Source: Acidobacteriota bacterium
GTDB lineage: Bacteria; Acidobacteriota; Vicinamibacteria; Vicinamibacterales; UBA2999
Length of the DNA: 40,732 nt
Assembly (NCBI GenBank): GCA_022842985.1
Contig: JALHON010000006.1
Location: 1-40,732, forward strand
Direction: 5' to 3'
A model generated the notes under the pieces. The model ran no database searches. It had not been told where the DNA came from and was given only the letters and a program-made list of their open reading frames with translations. Every line of letters begins with the position of its first letter. The first letter of the stretch is position 1. Positions 28,566 through 37,355 of this stretch are shown one piece after another. A program made the position numbers and the translations under genes.

Positions 28566-31500
28566 GTGAGGCTGAAAGTCCCAGGCCGGCTCGCCTGGGC
28601 GGCCGCGGCGCTGGCCGCGCTCGTCGGGGCGGCGATCGTGCTCGTCCACACCCCGCCGGCGGCGCGCTGGGGCCGCGACTGGCTGGTGCGTCAGGTGGCG
28701 GCCCAGTTCCAGCTCGAACTGGCCACCAGCCGCCTCGCCGTGAACCTCTTCACGCGCCGCGTCACGCTCGACGACGTGCGCCGCGCCGCCGCCGGGCACG
28801 CCGGCGAACCCTTCTTCACGGCCCGCCGCCTCGAGGCCCGCCTGCCCTGGGCGGTCTTCCGCGGCACCGTGCGCGTGTCGATGCTCGAGGTGGACGACGC
28901 GCGCGTGTGGCTCGTGCGCGAAGGCGGCGCCATCGTGAACCTGCCGCCGCCGTCCGGCCAGCCGCCGCCGGCCGCGGCGCGCCGCTTCGATCTGCGCGGC
29001 CTGCGTGCCCGCAACCTCGCCGTGGACTACGAAGACCGCACCGGCGATGTCGACGTCTCGGTCTCGGCGCTGACGCTCTCGCTCGACGAACGCGACATCC
29101 GCATCTTCGCCGGCGCGAGCGGGACGATCGCCGCCGAACGGCTCCGCGTGCGGATGGGCGCGCACGAGACGACGAGCGCGCCGCTCAGCGGCCGCCTCGC
29201 CTTCGACGGCTCGAACGTGTCGCTGCAGGCGCTGACGGTGCCGCTGCCCGAAGGGCGCATCGTCGTCGACGGACGTGTCAACCGCGCGCTCGATGACCTC
29301 CGCTTCGCGCTCACGCTCGCCGGCTCGCTCGACTACGAGGCGCTCGCCGCGTGGACGCCGCCGCCGGTGCCGGTGAGCGGTGCCGGCGCGTTCGAGGGCA
29401 CGTTCGAGGGACCGCTCGGCGGCTACGAGCTGCGCGCGAACTTCACGGCGCCGGGGCTGCACATCGGCCGGGCGAGCGGCTTGCCGCTCGCCGGCACGAT
29501 CGCCATCACACCGCCACGCGCGCACGTCGAGACCTTTACGCTCACGGCGCCGCGCACCGCGGCCTCGCCCCGCGACGGCGTCGTCACCGGGCAGTTCACC
29601 TATGAATTCGGCCGCGGCGCGAGCGAACTCGTGGCCCGCTTCCGCGATCTCGATCTGGATGTGGCGCTTGCCGCCAACGACCAGGCGCCGACGACGTTCG
29701 CCGCCTGGCAGCGCGGCGACGTCACGCTGCGCCGCGCCTCGCCACAGGCGCCGATGCACCTCACCGCCTCGGGAACGAGCACCTTCCTGACCCGCGCCGA
29801 TCGCGTGGCCGTCGACGGCACGTGGCAGGCGACGCTGGCCGACGAACGCTGGTTCGTGCGCCACGATCACCGGCTGCTCGATACCGCGAGGGCCTACGGC
29901 ACGATGGCGTGGCCGGCGGCCGACGATCCGGCGCGAAGCGTGCTCTCCGGTCCGCTCACACTCCAGGTCACGGATGTCGGTCCGATGATCCGCGCGGCGC
30001 GCCGCTCGGGCATCAACCTCTCGACATCGCTCGATGGCGTGACCGGCCCGGCGCATGGCGACCTCGTGATGGACGGCAGCATGGCGCGGATGGTGATTCG
30101 CGGCCGTGTAGCCTCGGACGCGCTCGCGCTGTCCACCGGCGCGCCCGCCACGGCACTCGCCGATATCGTCTACGACGGCGACACGCTCGACGCGACGCAC
30201 TTCGAACTCACGACGCCGGGCGCGCGCATTGCCGGCAACGTGGCCATGGGCATGGTATCGGGCGCGCTCGCCGGCGCCTTCACCGCCGATGCCGATGATC
30301 TGCCGAGGCTCGCGGCGCCGTGGGCGTCGCTCACGGGCCTCACCGGCACGGCGCGCATGGCCGGCACGATCGGCGGCACGACGGCGGTGCCCGATGTGCC
30401 GTTCACCGCGCAGTCGACGCCGCTCGATCTCGACGGGCAGCACATCGGCACCGTGGATGTGGCGGCGCGGTTGCGCGGCACCGTCGTCGAGATCACGCGT
30501 GGCGCCGTCCAGCAGACGCCGGGCGTGCTGACGGCGACCGGCACGGTGGACTATCTGACCGGCGCCTACGATCTCGCCATCGACGGCACGTCGCTGCACT
30601 GGAAGAACCCGGTGGAAGGCGCGCCCATCAGTGCCGTGACGATGGACGTTGCCTTCGCGGGCGCCGGCACGTTCGAGGCGCCTGGTGGCAGCGGCACGCT
30701 CACCGCGACGCCCGTGGGCGGCTCGATCGGCGACTTCATCGGCGCCGCCGACGTGCGCTGGCAGTTCGCCGGCGGCGTGCTCAACACCACGGCCTTCCTG
30801 CCCTCGCTGCGCTCGTGGGCACAGGCCACCATCGAGCCGCGGGCGCCGTACGCCGTGCGCGGCGTGGCGGCGGTGAATGCGCTCGACGTGCAGCCCTTCG
30901 CGCTCGCGGCCGGCGCGTTGACGCAGGCCGTCACCGGCACCGTGGGCCTGAGCGCCGCCTTCGATGGCACGCTCGAGGATCCGGCGACGCTGCAGGCGTT
31001 CATCAACCTGCAGCAGGTCGCGCTGCTCGTCGGTGGCCTGCCAGTGACGCTCGATCGTCCGGCGCGCATCACGGCGCGCGTCGACGACTTCAGCGTGGAC
31101 GACCTGGCGCTCACCGTAGGCACGAGCGCACTCACGGCGTCCGGGCGCTTCCACGACACCAGTGACCGGCCGCTGCGCGCCGCATACGCTGGCAGCCTCT
31201 CGGACGTCGTCGCGCTCGGCCGCGCCGTGGGTGTCGCACCCGAGATCACGGCGACCGGCGGCCTCAACGCCACGTGGGAGAGCCGCGGCAGCCTCGCCAA
31301 CGCGCGCTCCACGGTCGAGGTCACCACGGCGTGGATCACGATGCCGGGCTATCCGCCGCTCCAGGCGCTCGATGCCTCGGCCACCTACGACGGCACGCTG
31401 CTGTCGCTCGACCGCCTGTCTGCCACGTGGCAGGGGGGCGCCATCGCGGCCACCGCGCGACTGCCGCGGCCACTGCTCGAAGCGGCGATGAACGGCAGCG

Positions 31501-34500
31501 CGGCGCCGGCCGGCGCGACCGGCCGTGTCGATGTCACCGTGAAGGGCCTCACGCACCAGGCGCTGCAGCCGTGGCTGCCGCCCGAGTCGCTGGCGCAGAT
31601 GGATGCCCGCGTGTCGGCCACGCTCGGGCTCGACGTGACGGCGCTCGCCCTCGACGGCGTGCGCGGCACGCTCGTGCTCGATGACGCGGCGCTCACCGCG
31701 GCCGGCGTCCCCATCACGCAGGTGCGGCCGGCGCGCATGTCGATTGCCGCCGGCACGCTGCGGTTCGATGACGTGGCCTTCAGCGCCGGCACGCCCGTGG
31801 TCATCGGCGGCACGGTGTCGTTCCGCGACGAGACCGTGCTCGATGTGACGCTCACCGGCACGCCGGGCCTGCGGCCGTTCTCGGTGCTGTCGCCCTCGAT
31901 GGCCGTGGATGGCGCCGCCACGCTCGACCTGCGCGTCACCGGCACGCCGCAGGCGCCGCTCGTCAATGGGCGCATCGATCTCGACGATGCCGAGATCGTG
32001 ATGCGCGATCCGCGCGTCATCGCCTCCGATATCTCCGGGCCGATCCTCTTTGCCGGCGATCGCGTGACGCTCGGCAATCTCAAGGGTTTCCTGAACGGCG
32101 GCGACTTCGAGGCGAGCGGCACGGCGCGCGTGCTCGGCGTGGATGTCGCCACCGGCGAGTTCACGCTGCAGGCGCGCGGCGTCGCCGTCGAGTATCCGAA
32201 GAACGTCGACAGCGAGATCGACGCGCTGCTCCAGTTCGCGCCCGGCGCCACGCCCACGCTCAAGGGCGACGTGCGCATCCTGCGCGGCGCCTACCGCGCC
32301 ACCATCAGCCTGCCGGCGCTCGTGGCGTTCAACGCCACCCGCACGGTGCCGCGTGTCGCGCCCGGCTATCTCGATCGACTGCAGCTCGATCTGTCGGTCT
32401 CGACCGAGGACGACATCATCATCGACAACAACTACGGCCGCTTCGAGGCCGGCGCCAACGTGCGCCTGCAGGGCACCGGCGCCAGGCCCGCGGTGACCGG
32501 CCGCGCCGAGCTGCGCGAGGGCGGCGAAGTATTCATGCTCGGCGGCCTCTACCGCCTCAACGAAAGCACCATCGCCTTCAGCAACCCCAACGCCATCGAG
32601 CCCGACATGAACATCTCGATGGTGACGCGCTCGAACGGCGCCGACCAGACGCTCACGCTGAGTGGCACGCTCGACAAGCTGCAGACGAGCGTCGTGTCGA
32701 GCGACCCGAACGCCAGCCCCAGCCTGGCCGCGCTCTTCGTGGGCGGCGACACCACGCTCGATCGCGGCGATGCGCTGCGGCTGCTGTCCGGAGAGCTGCT
32801 CGGTGTCACCGGCCGCGCCATCGGCCTCGACAGCCTGCGCCTCGAACGCGGCTTCAGCGGCGACGACGTGCGGCAGGACCCCGGCCTCGTCGCCGATCTC
32901 GGCCAGGACCCGGCGACACGGCTCACGCTGTCGAAGCAGCTGTCGTCGGACGTGGAAGTGGTGCTGTCGCAGGGGATCGGGCAGGGCGCGCTCTCGGGCT
33001 ACGTGACCTGGCGGCCGCTGCGCGGCGTGGAACTGCGCGGCACCTCGCTCGACAACACCGACCGCCTGCTCTCGGTGCGGCACGACATCTCGTTCGGCGG
33101 CGCGAAACTGCAGGCGGCGCCGCGGCGGGTGCTGGGGAAGGTCGCGGACGTGCGGTTCGCCGGCGCGCCGGCAGAAGACGAAGCGGCGCTGCGCGGCCGC
33201 CTGCGGCTCACCGCCGGCGAGACCTTCGACTTCATCCGCTGGCGCGATGACGTCGAACGTCTGCAGGCGTGGTACCGCGAGGGTGGCTTTCTCGAGGCGC
33301 GTGTGCGGGCCTCGCGCGCCGACCAGCCGGATGGACGGATCGCGCTCATCTACACGGTGGAGCGCGGGCCGGCCACCGAGCTCCGCGTGGAGGGGATGGA
33401 AGTGCCGGGCCGTCTGCGGCGGCAGCTCGAGAGCACGTGGTCGGACGCGGTGTTCGATCGGTTCCTGCTCGACGAGATCCAGTCGGCGCTGCAGTTCGAA
33501 CTCATCCGCCGCAACGTCGTCAACGCGCAGGTCGAGGCCGTCGTCAGCGCGAGCGACCCCGTGAAGGTGATTACCGCCACGGTGCGCAACGGCCAGGCCG
33601 CGACACGCCGGCGGATTCTGTACGACGGCGCCGTCACGCTGTCGCCGGCGCAGCTCGACGCCGAGGTCGGGGTGTGGGGGCTGCACGATTGGGGCTGGCT
33701 CTACCCGCCGTCCATCGCCAACGCGATCACGAACCGTTACGACGCCGAGGGGCGGCGGGCCGCGCGTGTGACGGCCGGTGAGCCGGTGGTGGTGGACGGA
33801 CAGGCGCTGCTCACGATGACCATCGACGAGGGCCCGCTCACGACGGTCGCGAGCGCCACGGTCACCGGCGCCGAGGGCGCCCTGGCCGACGGCGCGCAGG
33901 CGATCGTCGACGGCCTCATGGGACGCCCGTTCCGCTACGGCGAGGTGGACGCCGCCGCGCGTCAGGTCGAGGCCCGTTTCCGGACCGCCGGCTACAACAA
34001 CGTGCAGGTCGTGCCGCTCGTGACCGCGCCGCCCGACAGTGTCACGGCCGAAGTGCGCCTCGACATCACGCCGGGCCGGCAGCAGCGGCTCGCGCAGGTG
34101 CTCGTGAGCGGCGCCGACCGCACGCATCCGGGCGCGGTCGAGAGCGCCCTTGGCCTCGACAGCGGCGATCCGGTGAACTTCACGCAGTGGGCGCAGGCCC
34201 GTAAGCGCGTGTTCGACACCAACGTGTTCCGGCAGGTGGACGTGCGGCCGGAAGTGCTGCCCGAGCCGAACGCCGACGGCACGGAAGCCGTCAACGCACG
34301 CGTCACGGTGGCCGAGTGGCCGACGTGGCGGCTCCGCTACGGTCTGCAGCTCGACGATCGCAGTCAGCTGGAGCAGGGCGACGACACGTCGCTGGCCCGC
34401 CGCCGCGACCTCGGCGTGGTCGGTAACCTGCAGAACCGCAACGTCTTCGGGCGGGCCTTCACCTTCGGCGTCTTCGGCCAGGTGGCGCGCAGTCTGCGGT

Positions 34501-35333
34501 CGGGCAACACCTACCTGACGTTCCCGACGCTGTTCGGCCGGGCGGTGCAGACGAACGTCTTCGCCGGGGCGTCGCGCCAGGACGTGCCGCTCGACGACAC
34601 CGAGGAGTTCTTTCTCCGGCGCGAGCGCATGCAGCTGTCGCTCGAGCAGCGGATTCGCCGCGGCCGCGCGCTCGAGATCGCCTACGGGTATCGTCTCAAG
34701 CGTGAGGTGCTCGACGCCCTGGACCCCGACGATCCGTTCTATCTCGCGCCGCTCACCGGCCGCTTCACGGGCACCGCGTTCGTCGACCGGCGTGACGATC
34801 CGTTCAACGCCTCGCGCGGCTGGTTCGGGTCGTTCAACGCCGAACGGGTCACCGAGTTCGAGTCGAACGAAGACGCCATCAAGGTGCAGGGCACGTATCA
34901 CCGCTATCAGGCCGTGGGGCCGGTGGTGCTGGCGTCGGCAGCGCGTGTGGGCGGGTCGTTTCTGAGCCCGCTCTCATTCGGCGAGCGGTTCTTCCTCGGC
35001 GGCGCGGATACGGTGCGCGGCTACGGCGAGAGCCTGATCGGCCCGAAGACGTTCACCGGGTCGGCGCGCGGCGGCAACGCGCTGCTCATCCTGAACCAGG
35101 AAGTGCGCGTGCCGCTCTATCGCTGGATTCGCGGTGTGGCGTTCGTGGATGCCGGGAACGTCTTCGAGGCGAATTCGGCGCTCAGCGTCACCGATCTCGA
35201 GGTGGGCTACGGCGTAGGCCTGCGGCTGCACACGCCGTTCTCGATCTTCCGCGTGGACCTCGGCATTCCGGCCAATGGCGCGGCCGGCCAGCGCGCGAAG
35301 CGCTGGTATTTCGGCCTGGGACACATCTTCTAG
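28566..35333 (+). CDS. TamB-TamA/BamA fusion: AsmA/TamB (DUF490) region + POTRA domains + Omp85 beta-barrel
   Basis: N-terminal TM anchor (LAWAAAALAALVGAAIVLVHT); TamB C-terminal block (EDDIIIDNNYGRFEAGANVRLQGT...GGEVFMLGGLYRLNESTIAFSNP); POTRA-like segments from about nt 33130; barrel ending in aromatic ...KRWYFGLGHIF. Confidence 0.88.
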   Translation: MRLKVPGRLAWAAAALAALVGAAIVLVHTPPAARWGRDWLVRQVAAQFQLELATSRLAVNLFTRRVTLDDVRRAAAGHAGEPFFTARRLEARLPWAVFRGTVRVSMLEVDDARVWLVREGGAIVNLPPPSGQPPPAAARRFDLRGLRARNLAVDYEDRTGDVDVSVSALTLSLDERDIRIFAGASGTIAAERLRVRMGAHETTSAPLSGRLAFDGSNVSLQALTVPLPEGRIVVDGRVNRALDDLRFALTLAGSLDYEALAAWTPPPVPVSGAGAFEGTFEGPLGGYELRANFTAPGLHIGRASGLPLAGTIAITPPRAHVETFTLTAPRTAASPRDGVVTGQFTYEFGRGASELVARFRDLDLDVALAANDQAPTTFAAWQRGDVTLRRASPQAPMHLTASGTSTFLTRADRVAVDGTWQATLADERWFVRHDHRLLDTARAYGTMAWPAADDPARSVLSGPLTLQVTDVGPMIRAARRSGINLSTSLDGVTGPAHGDLVMDGSMARMVIRGRVASDALALSTGAPATALADIVYDGDTLDATHFELTTPGARIAGNVAMGMVSGALAGAFTADADDLPRLAAPWASLTGLTGTARMAGTIGGTTAVPDVPFTAQSTPLDLDGQHIGTVDVAARLRGTVVEITRGAVQQTPGVLTATGTVDYLTGAYDLAIDGTSLHWKNPVEGAPISAVTMDVAFAGAGTFEAPGGSGTLTATPVGGSIGDFIGAADVRWQFAGGVLNTTAFLPSLRSWAQATIEPRAPYAVRGVAAVNALDVQPFALAAGALTQAVTGTVGLSAAFDGTLEDPATLQAFINLQQVALLVGGLPVTLDRPARITARVDDFSVDDLALTVGTSALTASGRFHDTSDRPLRAAYAGSLSDVVALGRAVGVAPEITATGGLNATWESRGSLANARSTVEVTTAWITMPGYPPLQALDASATYDGTLLSLDRLSATWQGGAIAATARLPRPLLEAAMNGSAAPAGATGRVDVTVKGLTHQALQPWLPPESLAQMDARVSATLGLDVTALALDGVRGTLVLDDAALTAAGVPITQVRPARMSIAAGTLRFDDVAFSAGTPVVIGGTVSFRDETVLDVTLTGTPGLRPFSVLSPSMAVDGAATLDLRVTGTPQAPLVNGRIDLDDAEIVMRDPRVIASDISGPILFAGDRVTLGNLKGFLNGGDFEASGTARVLGVDVATGEFTLQARGVAVEYPKNVDSEIDALLQFAPGATPTLKGDVRILRGAYRATISLPALVAFNATRTVPRVAPGYLDRLQLDLSVSTEDDIIIDNNYGRFEAGANVRLQGTGARPAVTGRAELREGGEVFMLGGLYRLNESTIAFSNPNAIEPDMNISMVTRSNGADQTLTLSGTLDKLQTSVVSSDPNASPSLAALFVGGDTTLDRGDALRLLSGELLGVTGRAIGLDSLRLERGFSGDDVRQDPGLVADLGQDPATRLTLSKQLSSDVEVVLSQGIGQGALSGYVTWRPLRGVELRGTSLDNTDRLLSVRHDISFGGAKLQAAPRRVLGKVADVRFAGAPAEDEAALRGRLRLTAGETFDFIRWRDDVERLQAWYREGGFLEARVRASRADQPDGRIALIYTVERGPATELRVEGMEVPGRLRRQLESTWSDAVFDRFLLDEIQSALQFELIRRNVVNAQVEAVVSASDPVKVITATVRNGQAATRRRILYDGAVTLSPAQLDAEVGVWGLHDWGWLYPPSIANAITNRYDAEGRRAARVTAGEPVVVDGQALLTMTIDEGPLTTVASATVTGAEGALADGAQAIVDGLMGRPFRYGEVDAAARQVEARFRTAGYNNVQVVPLVTAPPDSVTAEVRLDITPGRQQRLAQVLVSGADRTHPGAVESALGLDSGDPVNFTQWAQARKRVFDTNVFRQVDVRPEVLPEPNADGTEAVNARVTVAEWPTWRLRYGLQLDDRSQLEQGDDTSLARRRDLGVVGNLQNRNVFGRAFTFGVFGQVARSLRSGNTYLTFPTLFGRAVQTNVFAGASRQDVPLDDTEEFFLRRERMQLSLEQRIRRGRALEIAYGYRLKREVLDALDPDDPFYLAPLTGRFTGTAFVDRRDDPFNASRGWFGSFNAERVTEFESNEDAIKVQGTYHRYQAVGPVVLASAARVGGSFLSPLSFGERFFLGGADTVRGYGESLIGPKTFTGSARGGNALLILNQEVRVPLYRWIRGVAFVDAGNVFEANSALSVTDLEVGYGVGLRLHTPFSIFRVDLGIPANGAAGQRAKRWYFGLGHIF

Positions 35334-35339
35334 GCGGGG

Positions 35340-35367
35340 CTCGGGGCCCGGGACTCGGGGCCCGGAA
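35340..35367. repeat. Tandem 14-bp direct repeat, two copies
   Basis: CTCGGGGCCCGGGA / CTCGGGGCCCGGAA. Confidence 0.7.
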
Positions 35368-35379
35368 AAGGGTGCAGAG

Positions 35380-35426
35380 ACGCCGCCGGGGCGACGCGGG
35401 CATATACCCCCGCGGGCCGGCGGCGT
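35380..35426. terminator. Long imperfect hairpin between convergent genes
   Basis: ACGCCGCCGG-(5)-CGCGGG-(8)-CCCGCG-(2)-CCGGCGGCGT. Confidence 0.65.
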
Positions 35427-35477
35427 TCTGCCACGGTGCACGGCGGGGGAGTCCCCGGCGCCACCGCATGTCGGGCG

Positions 35478-36086
35478 CTACCCTCGCAGGGAGTTCAGCG
35501 CCAGTTGCACCTGACGCTTCTCGGGCGCGTCGGGGGCGAGCTGCAGGAACACCTGGAAGTGTTCCGCCATCTTGTTGAACCGCTTCGCCCGCTGATGCGC
35601 CAGGCCCGCGTTGTAGTGGGCGTAGGCGAATTCGGGCATCAGGTCGGACGCGCGGTCGAGCACCTGCGAGGCTTCGTCGAACTCGCCGCGCTTGATGAGC
35701 ACGAGACCCAGCTGGTAGAACGCGAACCCCGACTCGCCGCTCATGTCGCGGGCCTTGCGCCCCTCGTTCGCGGCTTCATCGAGGTTGTTGTCGAGCAGGC
35801 CGATGGCCGACTGGCCGATGGCGTGCCATGTCTGGTCGTTGCCGTTCGCCAGCCGCGCGAATTCCGCCCGGGCGTCGTTGTGCCGGTCGAGCTTGAGCAG
35901 CGCCTGACCGGCGAGATAGGCCGCGACGGGATCGTCGTTGCCGGCGGCGCGCTCGGTGTTCACGCGCTGCACGGCCTCGTCGTAGGCGCCGCGTTCGTAG
36001 AGCTTCTGCGCGCTCGACTGTTCAGCCGCGAGCGGCGCGGCGAGCAGGGCGGCAAGGGCCGAGGTGGCGGCGAGGTGCTTCAGCAT
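35478..36086 (-). CDS. Secreted tetratricopeptide repeat protein
   Basis: MLKHLAATSALAALLAAPLAAEQ signal; TPR-like AYLAGQALLKLDRHNDARAEFARL, FAYAHYNAGLAHQRAKRFNKMAEHF. Confidence 0.82.
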   Translation of the reverse strand: MLKHLAATSALAALLAAPLAAEQSSAQKLYERGAYDEAVQRVNTERAAGNDDPVAAYLAGQALLKLDRHNDARAEFARLANGNDQTWHAIGQSAIGLLDNNLDEAANEGRKARDMSGESGFAFYQLGLVLIKRGEFDEASQVLDRASDLMPEFAYAHYNAGLAHQRAKRFNKMAEHFQVFLQLAPDAPEKRQVQLALNSLRG

Positions 36087-36223
36087 GACCTTGAGCTTTG
36101 CAAGCGAGGTGCCATTCGTGGCGCTCGAATCCGCCCCCGGAAACGCCGCCTCGCCTGATCTTGAGACGGGCGATCGTGTCCTTTGGTCCCCCGGGGTGTA
36201 CAAAATGACCCTCGGAGGCGGCG

Positions 36224-36718
36224 ATGAGGAACGCGGAACAACTGGCCGATCTGGTCGAGCGGGTCGTGGAAGGAGACCCCTGGCATGGGTCGAACGTGGT
36301 GGCGCTGCTCGAGGGCGTGTCGGCCGCTGACGCCGCCCGCCGCGTCGTGCCCGGGGCCCATTCGATCTGGGAGCTCGTGCTGCACATGACCGGCTGGACG
36401 CGCGAGGTGCAGGCGCGGCTCGCCGGGGCGGCTGCCGGTGAACCGGCCGCGGGCGACTGGCCCGAGGTGCGCGAGGCGTCACCCGCCGCCTGGGCCGCCG
36501 CCGTGACGGCGCTCGTCGACAGTCACCGCGACCTTGCCGCCGCCCTGCGCGCCACCGACGACGCGCAACTGGCGAGGCCCGTGGTCGATCGCCGCGATCC
36601 GGCGGCCGGGACCGGCCTGTCGCACTATCTGACGCTGCACGGACTCGTGCACCACACGACGTATCACGCGGGCCAGATCGCGCTGCTCAGGCGCGCGATC
36701 GAGGCCCGCGTGCCGTAG
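36224..36718 (+). CDS. DinB family protein
   Basis: HSIWELVLHMTGWTREV, HGLVHHTTYHAGQIALLRRAI metal-ligand His pattern; GGAGG SD. Confidence 0.85.
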   Translation: MRNAEQLADLVERVVEGDPWHGSNVVALLEGVSAADAARRVVPGAHSIWELVLHMTGWTREVQARLAGAAAGEPAAGDWPEVREASPAAWAAAVTALVDSHRDLAAALRATDDAQLARPVVDRRDPAAGTGLSHYLTLHGLVHHTTYHAGQIALLRRAIEARVP

Positions 36719-36722
36719 CGAA

Positions 36723-37046
36723 CTACCAGCGGCCGCGCCGCCGGTCGGGGCTCGTGCCCGGGCCGCCGCGTGGTCCCGGCGGGTTCTCCCAGTTCGTGCC
36801 CCGGCCGCCCACGGGCCCCGGCGGGTTGTGATCGCGGTCGCGGAACCGGCGCATCCGGTAGGGGCTGGCGCCCGGGCCGCCGCGCGGCCCCGGCGGGTTC
36901 TGCCAGTTCGTGCCCGGGCCGCCGCGCAGGCCGGGCGGGTTGTGGCGGCGGTGCGGGTGGGCGTCGGCCGTGGCAGCGCCGACGAGCAGCACGGCGAGCG
37001 CCGCAAGGGTCAGCGAGCGGAGCCTGGGAAGGGACGTCGGGGTCAT
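36723..37046 (-). CDS. Small secreted Pro/Gly-rich repeat protein (NPPGxxGGxG repeats)
   Basis: Signal LRSLTLAALAVLLVGAATADAHP followed by four NPPG(L/P)(R/V)GG(P/R)G units. Confidence 0.6.
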   Translation of the reverse strand: MTPTSLPRLRSLTLAALAVLLVGAATADAHPHRRHNPPGLRGGPGTNWQNPPGPRGGPGASPYRMRRFRDRDHNPPGPVGGRGTNWENPPGPRGGPGTSPDRRRGRW

Positions 37047-37355
37047 GCGATCCTCCGTGGAACGCGGCTGGAACGTGGCATCTACCGGCTTAGACCGCCC
37101 CCGGGGCGCGGGGTTGAATCCCGGCGAATGGCGTCGCCACCGGAGCGCCCGGGCTGCTATACTCGCCGGGAGCATTACGCACAGGGGCAGTCCGGGGCGG
37201 AAGCAAGGCGCCGGATGTTCACCAGCAGCCGCCCACCGGGTGGCTCGCGTCCAGCTCGCGCGGACCTTCGGTCGTCACCGCGCACTGGCCGTGCGGAAAT
37301 GCTGGCGCCACGCACGGGACCGCGTGCACGGCGCACTCAATCGATTCCAGTTCGA

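Noticed and set aside
28473-34901. 2142-aa antisense ORF opposite tamBA
   Set aside because: Composition (Arg/His/Glu/Ala-rich, no domains) typical of antisense frames in high-GC genes; the sense frame has clear TamB/Omp85 domains and OMP C-terminus
36828-37355. Long N-terminal extension of the SGNH-like ORF
   Set aside because: Extension overlaps the antisense repeat gene and the TATACT/leader region and is Arg-rich; start more likely at GTG 37356 or ATG 37299
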